Positions 53,337 to 62,454 of a stretch of 64,000 nucleotides of DNA are shown here, one piece after another. Source of the stretch: JBAYIE01 sp965279165. GTDB taxonomy: Bacteria > Bacteroidota > Bacteroidia > UKL13-3. Location: assembly GCA_965279165.1 (NCBI GenBank), contig OZ257140.1, positions 124,001-188,000 of the forward strand, read 5' to 3'. The notes below the pieces were generated by a model. It was not told where the DNA came from, searched no databases, and saw nothing but the letters and a program-made list of their open reading frames with translations. Each line of letters starts with the position of its first letter. The first letter of the stretch is position 1. The translations under genes were made by a program, and so were the position numbers.

Positions 53337-54062
53337 TTAATTACCGCCTCTGTTTCTGTTGTTGTTATTCCTAAAATTTCGGTTGCGGTTATTTCCACCG
53401 CCACCCCCGCCTCCATTGCGGTTACGGTTGTTATTGTTGTTACTTCTAAAATTGCGGTTGTTGTTGTTTTGTCCCGGATTATTGTTTTGACGGTTACGCA
53501 CCGGCAAAGCATTAAACTGAATATCGTTTGATTCGGTTGACATTTTTATTTGTCCACCCGAAAGTTTTTCGAGATGAGCCAGAATTTCTTCATCGCTAAG
53601 CATTTCTTCATTCCAGCTTCTGCATGATTGTTTCATAAACGAACCAATCAAATTGATAAATCCGGATTTCAACGGACCATCTTCCATCTTGGCAGCCGAT
53701 TCAATCATCTTTTCTATATTCTTGCCATAGAAACGGAATTTTATTTTTTGTTGCGGATATGGCATGGTATCCGGCTTGGTAGTTAATGTTTCGCGTGTTG
53801 GCTTGGTATACGGACTATCTACATCCAATTTAAAATCAGAGATAATAAATAAATGGTCCCATAATTTATGCTTGTAATCTGCCACATCACGCAAATGCGG
53901 ATTCAGATTTCCCATCAGGGTAATTAAGGCGAGAGCCAGTTTGTTGCGCTTTTCACGGTCTTGTTCGGCAATCGCATATTCTACCATTTTCTGGATATTG
54001 CGCCCGTATTCGGAGATATATAAAGGTCCTCTGTCTGTATTGTATTGGGGTAATGACGTCAT
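53337..54062 (-). CDS. DUF4290 protein with Asn/Arg/Gly-rich tail
   Basis: This 241-residue protein has an N-terminal DUF4290 domain (about 1-175) starting TSLPQYNTDRGPLYISEYGRNIQKMVEYAI, strongly typical of Bacteroidota, with unknown function. From about residue 190 the sequence becomes low-complexity, made of Asn, Arg and Gly (short NNNRN and GGGG runs), ending RNRGGN. Such a tail resembles RGG-type RNA-binding disordered regions. The gene precedes leuS on the same strand, so a role near translation or RNA is possible, but this is inference. Confidence 0.85.
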   Translation of the reverse strand: MTSLPQYNTDRGPLYISEYGRNIQKMVEYAIAEQDREKRNKLALALITLMGNLNPHLRDVADYKHKLWDHLFIISDFKLDVDSPYTKPTRETLTTKPDTMPYPQQKIKFRFYGKNIEKMIESAAKMEDGPLKSGFINLIGSFMKQSCRSWNEEMLSDEEILAHLEKLSGGQIKMSTESNDIQFNALPVRNRQNNNPGQNNNNRNFRSNNNNNRNRNGGGGGGGNNRNRNFRNNNNRNRGGN

Positions 54063-54267
54063 AGGTTCGCAAATTAGCTTTTTTTTCTGATTTATGATGC
54101 GATAAATAATTGTCAGAATGTTGTTAAAAATTTCTTAATTATTTCTTCGTTTAGACGCAATAAAACCAGCATTTTCAATGCATTTCATCCATTTGCATTT
54201 TATCTACATTTTAATGTGGAAGCATTCGATGAGAAATTCACATTTTTTATCTATTTTAGCACCTGAA

Positions 54268-57200
54268 ATGAAATGCACTAAAATTAAGCACCTGATTGTA
54301 GGTGCATTAATGATTGGATTGGTTCAACAAACCAACGGGCAAAATCTTATTGCCACAGGAACGAGTGTATATACAGTCGAAAAAATCGTAAGGGATTTTC
54401 TTTTTAACAGCAACAAAGATGTTACCATTAAGAATATCAAGTATAAAGGTGGTTTTGGTGCTATAGGTGCTTACGATGCAATTGGTACTTCTTTTGGTAC
54501 CACTACCGGAATGATATTATCAACCGGGTCTATTTATCGGGTAAACGGTCCTTATATAAATGATACTACTTCCACAGCTTGGACCCTTGTTCCTGACCAG
54601 GATGCCGAAGTTCTTGCAAATGGAGGAAATCCAATATCACCTCCCTTGCCACCGGATCCTCCTGCACCACCACTCACAACCGATCCTGCAGTAATTGAAT
54701 TTGATGTTGCCACAGCAGGTAATGGATTGGTTTTTAATTTTCAGTTTGGTTCCGATGAATATGCAGACACTTTGTATACCGATACCACACAGGATATGCC
54801 GAGGGATATCTTTGGTATTATGATTCAAGGTAAAGGTGTTGGCGATGGGTATAATTATGTTAATTTCGGAACAGTTACAGAATATCCGGTTCCTCCACCA
54901 ATTCCGCCACCGGATCCATTATTGCCTTTCGAAATACCAATTAATTCATATAGTGTTAACAATGGACCAAAAAACCAAGGTCCTTGCCAACGTTGTGATA
55001 TGTTTTATGAAAATTTCAGTAAAGGAGGTGCCTATAACTTTACATCCATGGCCGGATTTACCGGTGTATTCAGCAAAAGTGTAAACGTTATACCATGCGA
55101 TACTTACCATGTAAAAATATTTATTGCAGATAGAAAAGATCAATTAAAAGATTCTCATCTTTTCATCAATATCGATACCAAGAACCCTCCACTTTATGAG
55201 GTATTGGATAAGTACAAAATTGGTGTTGCTTCGTATCCTGTAGATACCGTTGCTTTTGAAGGTTGTGACCATGCCGAAATTAGAGTTGAAAGATATACAA
55301 ACATCGGAACACCCGGTAGTACTACACTTACTTATACAGGTACTGCCATTCCGGGTGTAGATTACGAATCCCTGCCTTCTGTCGTAAATTTTGCTCCCAA
55401 CCAGCGCGTTGCCGTTATTCCATTAATTGCTAAAAAAACCGCTTCCGGTAACCCCGATAGAACTGTTATTGTAAATAGTTCGAACGAAATCTGTGGTAAA
55501 ATTAGGACTTATACTAAAAACTACTTCCTGCGTAAAGATTTATTAAAAATCAACCTTGGTCCGGATACCAACCTTTGCGAAGGGGATAAGATGATATTAA
55601 ACGCTACCAATACCCCACCGGCCGAATATTATGTTTGGAATGATGCCAGTAGCGGACCGGTTAAATCTGTAACCACAACCGGCTTGTATAGTGTGCGTGC
55701 CAGAATCGGTACGTGTTTGCGGTCCGACACCGTAAGTGTTTATTTTAAACCATTGGTTAAATTTACACTTGGTCCGGATTCTTCTATTTGTTTTAAAGAC
55801 AGTTTAAAACTAGATCCTAAATTAAACTTAGCAGATACGGCTATAAAATATAACTGGTACGATAATACCAACAAACCAACAAAAACAGTAGGATCGAGCG
55901 GTACATACTGGCTACGAGTAAGTAGGCTAGGCTGCCACAACTATGATACCATGCAACTTACCGTTAAGCCACTTCCAATTGTGGATATCGGAAAAGATAC
56001 CACCTTTTGTTATCTTGGTATACCCGGTTACACCATTGATGCAACTACCGACCCTACCAATACCATTTTATGGAGTACCGGTTCTAATAACCTAAGTATT
56101 AAAGTTACCCAGTCAGGTACGTATACAGCCAAAGTTACCGGAAATGGTTGTAACAATTATGATACAATTAAAGTTAACATGAACCAAACTCCTCCGGTAA
56201 ACCTGAGGGATACCTTGCTTTGTGAAAATTATTTATTGAAACTCAGGGCTCCAAAAGGATTTGCTTATTTATGGAGCAATGGTTCTACGGATTCTGTTAT
56301 ATCAGTTTACAATTCGGGACAATACAGTGTAATTGCGATGAATGGTAGCTGTATAGCATACGATACTTCCAATGTTTCTCGTAAGCCAAGTCCGAAAATT
56401 AATTTAGGAAACGACACTGCTCTTTGTAAAGGACAAGGCGTTTTATTGGATGCCACGTACAACGGAGATATAGTGACCACCTTATGGGGAGGTGCCGGTA
56501 ATGGTTGTGGAAATGAAACCAAATGTCAAACCATATCATCCGGTAATTATTATGTAACCTTAACTTCGCAAACAAATGGCTGTATTGCAAAGGATACCTT
56601 CTTCTTTTACGCTAAACCATTGCCTGCTCCAAATTTAGGTATTGATACCGCAATTTGTTTTTATCAGTCGGCAACCATTGCTCCGAATTGTCCGTTTGAT
56701 AGTTTATTCTGGTATGATGGTTTACCTGTGCCGGTGTCAACGGCATCTACCTTTACTTATACCAAACCTGGTACTTATTGGGTGAAAGTTTACCGCGATA
56801 ATTGCTCGAATGTTGACTCGTTGAAAGTTAAATTATCCGTCAACTCCCCTCCATTTACCTTGAATCATGATACCGGTTTCTGCAAAGGAAAGTCAGTAAT
56901 ATATGATGTAAGCTGCACCAATTGTACTTATTTGTGGAACGACAACAGTATTTTACCGATGAAAACCTTTAAATCATCCGGAACGCATATTGTAACCATT
57001 GATAACCAATTGTGTAAACGGATTGATACGATTACAGTAGAAGCTGTTATTCCTGCCTCTGTATTCCCTAGCGACACCTTTGTATGTAACGGCAAGTCAC
57101 TTTTATTGGTAAATCCTATTCCCGGAGCAAGTATTCATTGGTACGACAACAGCATTTCCAATAGCAAAATTATTTTAAATCCCGGTAAGTATTGGTTAAC

Positions 57201-57756
57201 CATTTCACAAAAAGGTTGCAAATACAACGATACCATTCAGGTAGAATATGTTGGCGGACCAGTAGTGGATTTAGGTCCGGATGTAGTAACCTGCTCTTCT
57301 GAAAAATTATTCTTAGATGTAACCAACCGTGGTAATACCATATATGAATGGTCGAATGGTGCCAATACTCCTATAATTAGAGTAGATAGCGGTGGCTTGT
57401 ATAAAGTAAATGTAACCCGTTGCGGAATAACCGAATCGGCTCAAGTTGATATCGATTATCTTTCAAAGGAAATGCAGTTATTTATTCCAAATGCATTTAC
57501 ACCGGATGCCAATGGGTTGAACGATGTATTGGTTCCGGGAGGAAAAATCAAAGAGCCTACTACTTATCAGTTCAGCATTTATAACCAATGGGGACAAAAA
57601 GTATTTGAAAGCAACGACATCAGCAAAGGTTGGGATGGAACGCACAACGGGGTTAAACAACCGGGTGGTGTTTATATCTGGACCATTGATGCCAATTCGG
57701 ATTGTTATGCAGAGCCGTATTACCATGCAGCCGGTAATGTTACTTTGTTAAAATAA
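54268..57756 (+). CDS. Large cell-surface protein with choice-of-anchor L domain, repeats and T9SS type B sorting domain
   Basis: This protein of about 1162 residues starts at the ATG at 54268, which gives a signal peptide (MKCTKIKHLIVGALMIGLVQQTNGQ); an ATG 90 bp earlier adds an implausible leader. A choice-of-anchor L domain follows (about 25-330), with two Pro-rich insertions, then a Calx-beta-like stretch. About nine Ig/PKD-like repeats come next, each opening with an LGxDTxxCxG-type phrase and containing a W-S/D-NG turn and G-x-Y-x-V. The end is the gliding-motility type CTD (FIPNAFTPDANGLND, YNQWGQKVFES, GWDGTHNG). It is probably a T9SS-exported adhesin or motility-linked surface protein. 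Confidence 0.88.
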   Translation: MKCTKIKHLIVGALMIGLVQQTNGQNLIATGTSVYTVEKIVRDFLFNSNKDVTIKNIKYKGGFGAIGAYDAIGTSFGTTTGMILSTGSIYRVNGPYINDTTSTAWTLVPDQDAEVLANGGNPISPPLPPDPPAPPLTTDPAVIEFDVATAGNGLVFNFQFGSDEYADTLYTDTTQDMPRDIFGIMIQGKGVGDGYNYVNFGTVTEYPVPPPIPPPDPLLPFEIPINSYSVNNGPKNQGPCQRCDMFYENFSKGGAYNFTSMAGFTGVFSKSVNVIPCDTYHVKIFIADRKDQLKDSHLFINIDTKNPPLYEVLDKYKIGVASYPVDTVAFEGCDHAEIRVERYTNIGTPGSTTLTYTGTAIPGVDYESLPSVVNFAPNQRVAVIPLIAKKTASGNPDRTVIVNSSNEICGKIRTYTKNYFLRKDLLKINLGPDTNLCEGDKMILNATNTPPAEYYVWNDASSGPVKSVTTTGLYSVRARIGTCLRSDTVSVYFKPLVKFTLGPDSSICFKDSLKLDPKLNLADTAIKYNWYDNTNKPTKTVGSSGTYWLRVSRLGCHNYDTMQLTVKPLPIVDIGKDTTFCYLGIPGYTIDATTDPTNTILWSTGSNNLSIKVTQSGTYTAKVTGNGCNNYDTIKVNMNQTPPVNLRDTLLCENYLLKLRAPKGFAYLWSNGSTDSVISVYNSGQYSVIAMNGSCIAYDTSNVSRKPSPKINLGNDTALCKGQGVLLDATYNGDIVTTLWGGAGNGCGNETKCQTISSGNYYVTLTSQTNGCIAKDTFFFYAKPLPAPNLGIDTAICFYQSATIAPNCPFDSLFWYDGLPVPVSTASTFTYTKPGTYWVKVYRDNCSNVDSLKVKLSVNSPPFTLNHDTGFCKGKSVIYDVSCTNCTYLWNDNSILPMKTFKSSGTHIVTIDNQLCKRIDTITVEAVIPASVFPSDTFVCNGKSLLLVNPIPGASIHWYDNSISNSKIILNPGKYWLTISQKGCKYNDTIQVEYVGGPVVDLGPDVVTCSSEKLFLDVTNRGNTIYEWSNGANTPIIRVDSGGLYKVNVTRCGITESAQVDIDYLSKEMQLFIPNAFTPDANGLNDVLVPGGKIKEPTTYQFSIYNQWGQKVFESNDISKGWDGTHNGVKQPGGVYIWTIDANSDCYAEPYYHAAGNVTLLK

Positions 57757-57836
57757 TCTTTTTGACCAAAATCTGATAATCAGAAAATAATTTTTGGCAC
57801 GGTTATTCGTAATAATGGTATTAAAACCTCACGATT

Positions 57837-57929
57837 ATGAAAACCAAGGTAGTAAATTTAAACTTCATGCTTTTTAAAGCAGCTGCTTTAACCCTTTTAA
57901 TAATAAGCGCATTTTTATTTTCCGCTTAA
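57837..57929 (+). CDS. Possible 30-residue hydrophobic microprotein
   Basis: An ATG-initiated frame of 30 codons encodes a short basic start (MKTKVVNLNF) and a strongly hydrophobic helix with ALTLLIISAFLF, enough to span a membrane once. It lies 80 bp after the surface-protein gene, and its stop overlaps the end of dxr on the other strand by 4 bp. There is no homology evidence. It could be a real single-span peptide or a chance frame. Confidence 0.3.
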   Translation: MKTKVVNLNFMLFKAAALTLLIISAFLFSA

Positions 57930-59086
57930 TGCAGATGCAACAATTCTTTTGCATACCGACGGGTTTCTAAATCGGTTTGTACAAGATCTTCCAATCCCGG
58001 CGATTGGATAAACGAAACTTTTTGCATGCAAGCAGCGTTAAGTTCAGCGATACCTAAAAACTTTATTTTATCCTGCAAGAAAGCTTCTACTGCTATTTCA
58101 TTTGCTGCATTTAAGATGCATGCCAGGTTTCCTCCTCTATTCATTGCCTCATAGGCCAAAGCCAGGTTATAGAACGTTTCGGTATCCGGCTCTTCAAAAT
58201 CAAGTCGGGCCAAAGTTGCCAGATTCATTCTTTTTACACCACTTGAAATCCTATCAGGATAAAAAAATGCATAATGAATGGGTAATTTCATATCCGGCAA
58301 TCCTAATTGTGCTTTTACACTTCCATCGTTAAATTCAACCAAACTATGGATGATACTTTGGGGATGAACCACCACTTCAATTTGATTCGATTTCAAACCA
58401 AACAACCATTTGGCTTCGATAACTTCCAAGCCTTTGTTCATCAAGGTAGCTGAATCAATGGTAATTTTGGCACCCATTGTCCAATTGGGATGTTTTAATG
58501 CCTGTTCCTTCGTAATTTGCCTTAAATCGTCAATCTTTTTTCCTCGAAACGGACCACCTGAAGCAGTTAAAATAATCTTATCAATGGTATTAAAATCTTC
58601 CCCTACCAAACATTGAAAAATGGCTGAATGCTCTGAGTCGACCGGAATAATATTTACTTTGTATTCGTTGCAAAGTTTGGTTATCAATTCGCCTGCAACC
58701 ACAAGGGTTTCTTTGTTTGCCAGTGCTATTTGTTTCTTTTGTTGAATTGCCCTGATGGTTGGTTTTAATCCACTATATCCAACCATAGCAGTTAAAACCA
58801 TTTCTGCTGAAGTAATGTCCATTATATCCGTAATAGATTGTTCACCGGAGAACACCTTAATATCCAGATCGGCAAGTGCAGTTTTAACTTCATCATACTT
58901 GGATTCATCTGCTATCACCACATGAGAAGGTATAAATTCGCGTGCTTGAGAAACCAATAAAGATGCATTGCTATTGGCGGTTAGCACTTCAATTTTAATT
59001 TTATCGGGATGACTCCGGGCAATGTCCAAAGCTTGGGTCCCTATACTTCCTGTACTGCCCAGGATGGCAATTTTTTTTATATTCAT
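57926..59086 (-). CDS. dxr: 1-deoxy-D-xylulose 5-phosphate reductoisomerase
   Basis: This 386-residue enzyme performs the committed step of the MEP isoprenoid pathway, turning DXP into MEP with NADPH. The nucleotide motif GSTGSIGTQALDIARSHP is at 9-26, and substrate and metal residues lie in PVDSEHSAIFQCL (about 151) and SGGPFRGK. The NKGLEVIEAKWLF helix is typical. It is a single gene between the surface-protein gene and recA, on the recA strand. Confidence 0.97.
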   Translation of the reverse strand: MNIKKIAILGSTGSIGTQALDIARSHPDKIKIEVLTANSNASLLVSQAREFIPSHVVIADESKYDEVKTALADLDIKVFSGEQSITDIMDITSAEMVLTAMVGYSGLKPTIRAIQQKKQIALANKETLVVAGELITKLCNEYKVNIIPVDSEHSAIFQCLVGEDFNTIDKIILTASGGPFRGKKIDDLRQITKEQALKHPNWTMGAKITIDSATLMNKGLEVIEAKWLFGLKSNQIEVVVHPQSIIHSLVEFNDGSVKAQLGLPDMKLPIHYAFFYPDRISSGVKRMNLATLARLDFEEPDTETFYNLALAYEAMNRGGNLACILNAANEIAVEAFLQDKIKFLGIAELNAACMQKVSFIQSPGLEDLVQTDLETRRYAKELLHLH

Positions 59087-59124
59087 GCGCCAATATTCTT
59101 TGGCAAAATAAGGAGATTAAACCA

Positions 59125-59153
59125 AAACGGGCTGCAAAAATTGCAACCCGTTT
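59125..59153 (-). terminator. Terminator after recA
   Basis: A 13-bp stem with one mismatch and an AAA loop (arms 59125-59137 and 59141-59153) lies 20 bp past the recA stop. On the minus strand it is followed by a T-rich stretch, as an intrinsic terminator should be. It separates recA from dxr. Confidence 0.7.
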
Positions 59154-59172
59154 CTATTCAATTAAAATAATT

Positions 59173-60198
59173 TTACTCACCTACTTCCACTTTTGCCTGA
59201 TAGCCACCGCCAAAAGCACGGTCTTTAATTTTTGTTTCCAGTTCATCGGCCAGTTCCGGATTATCGGTTAGCAATTGCTTAACTGCATCCCTACCTTGAC
59301 CTAGTTTGGTATCGTTATAACTAAACCACGATCCGCTTTTCTTGATGATATCCATTTCCACTCCAATATCCACTATCTCTCCTACTTTAGAAATACCAAG
59401 CCCATAAATAATATCAAATTCAACGGTTCGGAATGGAGGAGCCATTTTATTTTTAGCTACCTTAACTTTGGTACGGTTACCAATAATATCGTTGCCATCT
59501 TTCAATTGGCCGATGCGGCGGATATCCAAACGAACCGAAGCATAAAATTTCAAAGCATTACCTCCGGTAGTAGTTTCGGGGTTACCAAACATCACACCGA
59601 TTTTATCGCGAAGCTGGTTAATGAAAATACAGATACAACCTGTTTTGTTGATCGTACCAGTAAGTTTACGCAATGCCTGACTCATTAAACGAGCCTGTAA
59701 TCCCATTTTAGAATCGCCCATTTCTCCTTCAATTTCTGCCTTTGGAACCAATGCAGCAACCGAATCAATAACAATGATATCTATGGCTCCTGAACGGATT
59801 AATGCATCTGCAATTTCCAATGCTTGTTCCCCATCATCGGGTTGTGAAATCAATAAATTATCAATATCAATACCCAAACGTTCGGCATAGTTTTTATCGA
59901 AAGCATGTTCCGCATCAATAAAAGCTGCCATACCGCCCGTTTTTTGAACTTGGGCAATAGCATGTTGGGCAAGGGTCGTTTTACCTGAAGATTCAGGACC
60001 ATAAATTTCAATCACCCTACCTTTTGGCAATCCACCAATACCAAGAGCCATATCCAAACCAATAGAACCTGTAGAAATTGCTTCTACTCCTTCAATGGTT
60101 TTATCGCTCATTTTCATTACGGTTCCCTTACCGTATTCTTTTTCCAGCTTATCAATCGTTAATTGTAATGCTTTCAGTTTTTCTTTGTTGTCGGTCAT
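59173..60198 (-). CDS. recA: Recombinase RecA
   Basis: This protein of about 341 residues is the DNA strand-exchange ATPase that also triggers SOS self-cleavage in many bacteria. It has Walker A GPESSGKT, Walker B IIVIDSVAALVP, the L1/L2 loop region (GEMGDSKMGLQARLMSQALRKL and MFGNPETTTGGNALKFYAS) and a C-terminal domain. The ATG at 60198 (MTDNKEK) is preferred over one 27 bp upstream. A TAAGTTTG -7 match lies at 60298-60291 on the minus strand, but the -33 spacing is poor. No LexA-type operator was recognised. Confidence 0.97.
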   Translation of the reverse strand: MTDNKEKLKALQLTIDKLEKEYGKGTVMKMSDKTIEGVEAISTGSIGLDMALGIGGLPKGRVIEIYGPESSGKTTLAQHAIAQVQKTGGMAAFIDAEHAFDKNYAERLGIDIDNLLISQPDDGEQALEIADALIRSGAIDIIVIDSVAALVPKAEIEGEMGDSKMGLQARLMSQALRKLTGTINKTGCICIFINQLRDKIGVMFGNPETTTGGNALKFYASVRLDIRRIGQLKDGNDIIGNRTKVKVAKNKMAPPFRTVEFDIIYGLGISKVGEIVDIGVEMDIIKKSGSWFSYNDTKLGQGRDAVKQLLTDNPELADELETKIKDRAFGGGYQAKVEVGE

Positions 60199-60340
60199 GT
60201 GTGTGTTGTTTATCTTTTTAGTCATTCGAATTTCTTTATATCTATTTAAAAGTAAAAGGGATGTGTATAACTATATTCCCGATTACACTACAAACTTAAT
60301 CCGGTTGGTTCGCAATGTATCTGCGAAGTATGCACAAAAA

Positions 60341-60366
60341 AAAAGGTTGCTTGTTGGCAACCTTTT
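60341..60366 (-). terminator. Strong intrinsic terminator after the DUF2911 gene
   Basis: A perfect 10-bp stem, AAAAGGTTGC with GCAACCTTTT around a 6-base loop, is followed on the minus strand by a run of Ts (about nine in all with the stem). It lies 21 bp past the DUF2911 stop and ends the ribBA-to-DUF2911 gene run. Confidence 0.8.
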
Positions 60367-60387
60367 CTACTATCATTTGTAATCGAA

Positions 60388-61233
60388 CTATTTTTTCTTG
60401 GTATCACCGGCTTTCCAGTCAACCAATGCCTTCTCAACTTCTGCTTTAAAAAAGAAACCTTGGGGATTTTTATCTCCCAAAGTTTTTGCTTTGGTGGCAA
60501 ACTCCAAAGCACCCTTGGTATCGCCTTTACCGGCTAAACACTGGGCTTTAATCCAATTGTTAAACCACTGATCAGATAAAGAAATGGATTGATTTACATA
60601 ACCCAACGCTTTGTCATATTCTTTGCGATCGAGGTGATAACGTGCAGCGTTATTGTATACTTGCCATGTACTTCCAACTGCTTTATCAATAGCTTCTAAT
60701 GCTTGTTTTTCTGTAGCGCATTCCACTGTAAACGAAATACGAACTTTCTCCCACATCATATTAACCAAGCCTTTTTCGCCTGTAAAATCAGTAATGGTAA
60801 ATGCCAATCTTTCGCTGAACATATTGGCAGCCGGCACTACATCAAAACGACATACATCGCTTTCTTGCTTGTATTGGTCGGTTGAAGCAGAAGCATCTTT
60901 ATTGATTATAACGGTCCAGCTGGCCTTACCTGGAATCATAAAGATAGAATAAGATCCTTTTGGAACATTTGCACCATTTACAACCACATCTTTTGAAAAG
61001 GTAATTTTGGTTGCTGAATTTGCACCTACTCTCCATAATTTATCGTAAGGTACTAATTCGCCCCAGATGGTTCTGCCTTTAACTGCTGGACTACTATAGT
61101 CGATGGTAACTTCGGTATATCCGATTGTTTGCAATACCGATGCCTTCGGGCTTGGTTGTGGCAATTGTAATTGGGCGTTTGCCGTGAATAATCCGGCAAC
61201 TAATGCCAAGGATAACAAGAATTGTTTTTTCAT
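60388..61233 (-). CDS. DUF2911 family exported protein
   Basis: This 281-residue protein has a signal peptide (MKKQFLLSLALVAGLFTANAQ) and a DUF2911 domain (about 24-185) with VTIDYSSPAVKGRTIWGELVPYDKLWRVGANSAT, a highly conserved opening in Bacteroidota. The C-terminal 90 residues contain TPR-like helices (YNNAARYHLDRKEYDKALGYVNQSI). Function is unknown; a periplasmic or outer-membrane location is likely. It follows the SDR gene by 17 bp and is closed by a strong terminator. Confidence 0.88.
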   Translation of the reverse strand: MKKQFLLSLALVAGLFTANAQLQLPQPSPKASVLQTIGYTEVTIDYSSPAVKGRTIWGELVPYDKLWRVGANSATKITFSKDVVVNGANVPKGSYSIFMIPGKASWTVIINKDASASTDQYKQESDVCRFDVVPAANMFSERLAFTITDFTGEKGLVNMMWEKVRISFTVECATEKQALEAIDKAVGSTWQVYNNAARYHLDRKEYDKALGYVNQSISLSDQWFNNWIKAQCLAGKGDTKGALEFATKAKTLGDKNPQGFFFKAEVEKALVDWKAGDTKKK

Positions 61234-61250
61234 ATGTATGTATTTAAAAT

Positions 61251-62042
61251 TTATAAGTTTGGTGTTCGTCCTCCATCAACCGGTAAATTAATACCGGTTA
61301 TATAAGCAGCAAATTCGCTTGCCAAAAATGCGGCAGCAAATGCCGTTTCTTCGGGTTGTGCAAATCGGCCTAACGGAATTTCATTGGTCATTTCCTGGCT
61401 TACTTCCTCGAGCGAGTGGTTTTGTTTACCGGCTTTGTTTTCAATGATTTGTTTTAATCGGTCGGTAGCTGTAGCACCCGGAAGAATATTGTTTACGGTT
61501 ATATTGTACTGTCCGAGTTCGTTTGCAAGTGTTTTAGCCCAATTGGCAACAGCACCGCGAATGGTATTGCTAACTCCTAAGCCCTTTAGTGGCGCTTTTA
61601 CAGAGGTTGAAATTATATTGATAATTCTTCCGTAACCGGAAGCCCGCATACCATCTACAACAGCCTGTACCAAAATTTGGTTGCATAATAGATGGTTGGT
61701 AAAAGCAGCGGTGTATTCTTCCAATTCTGCATCTATTGCTAAACCTGCGGGAGGTCCACCGGTATTGTTCACTAAAACATGGTACACTTGATGGGCATTT
61801 GTTTTCTCCAACAACAATTCGCGCAATAACTCCGGCTTAGAAAAATCGGCAGCGATAAAGTCATGTTTCTGACCACTGGAGACATCTAGGTCTCGTACAA
61901 CCCTTGCGAGTAAGTCTTCATTTCTGGCAACCATGGTAACATTGGCTCCCAGTGAAGCAAACAATTTAGAAATAGCAAATCCTATTCCTCTTGAAGCGCC
62001 GCAAACCAATGCGTTTTTACCGGTTAAATTTATCTGCATCAT
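61251..62042 (-). CDS. Atypical short-chain dehydrogenase/reductase family protein
   Basis: This 263-residue protein has a Rossmann fold with the cofactor motif GASRGIG (15-21) and the NNTGGP segment in place of NNAG. The usual catalytic Ser is S145, but the Tyr and Lys positions (YxxxK) are Ser158 and Arg162 (GVSNTIRGAVANWAK). This matches a known beta-ketoacyl-ACP-reductase-like SDR subgroup that lacks the full tetrad. It may still bind NAD(P) but use other chemistry, or act non-catalytically. It lies between the thioesterase and DUF2911 genes with short gaps. Confidence 0.82.
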   Translation of the reverse strand: MMQINLTGKNALVCGASRGIGFAISKLFASLGANVTMVARNEDLLARVVRDLDVSSGQKHDFIAADFSKPELLRELLLEKTNAHQVYHVLVNNTGGPPAGLAIDAELEEYTAAFTNHLLCNQILVQAVVDGMRASGYGRIINIISTSVKAPLKGLGVSNTIRGAVANWAKTLANELGQYNITVNNILPGATATDRLKQIIENKAGKQNHSLEEVSQEMTNEIPLGRFAQPEETAFAAAFLASEFAAYITGINLPVDGGRTPNL

Positions 62043-62051
62043 AATATCCTG

Positions 62052-62447
62052 CTAAGTAAGTAAATTCCTGAACAGCATTTCGAGTTTTTCTTTTGCAATT
62101 ATTTTTTGACCTGTTTCACCGGATGCAATTCTTCTGTTACCGGAAGTTGCCTCAAAAGTACAAACAACTTCATTTCCTGTTATTTGTTTAATTGTTGCAG
62201 TAAAAATCACCTCTTCATTAGGCAAGGCAGGCGAATGGTGGTTTACATGCAAAAAGGTACCGATTCCTTCTTCTTTTGCATCCTTCATTTCGAGAACAAA
62301 TAAACGACAAGCCCATTCGGCATCTCTACCAAGTGCAAAAGTTGCATAAACCGGATGCACAGCACCCGAATCAAAGGTTGCCGTATCCAACATACCGATA
62401 ATTTTGCGAAAAATTTTGGTGTCTCCGGGTTTAAAAACCTGTTTCAT
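62052..62447 (-). CDS. Hotdog-fold thioesterase-like protein
   Basis: This protein of about 131 residues begins MKQVFKPGDTKIFRKI. It has a hotdog-type pattern: a helix after VYATFALGRDAEWACRLFVLEM, then strands GTFLHVNHHSPAL, PNEEVIFTATIKQI and EVVCTFEATSGNRRIASGETGQKII. This is similar to FlK-type (fluoroacetyl-CoA) thioesterases and other acyl-CoA thioesterases. The ATG at 62447 is chosen because it lies 7 bp after the ribBA stop; a longer frame would overlap ribBA by 83 bp. The substrate is not known. Confidence 0.75.
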   Translation of the reverse strand: MKQVFKPGDTKIFRKIIGMLDTATFDSGAVHPVYATFALGRDAEWACRLFVLEMKDAKEEGIGTFLHVNHHSPALPNEEVIFTATIKQITGNEVVCTFEATSGNRRIASGETGQKIIAKEKLEMLFRNLLT

Positions 62448-62454
62448 ATTCTCT

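Noticed and set aside
53327..53512. A Thr/Ile/Glu-rich frame over the DUF4290 tail.
   Set aside because: It is an alternate-frame reading of the AAC/AAT-rich low-complexity repeat.
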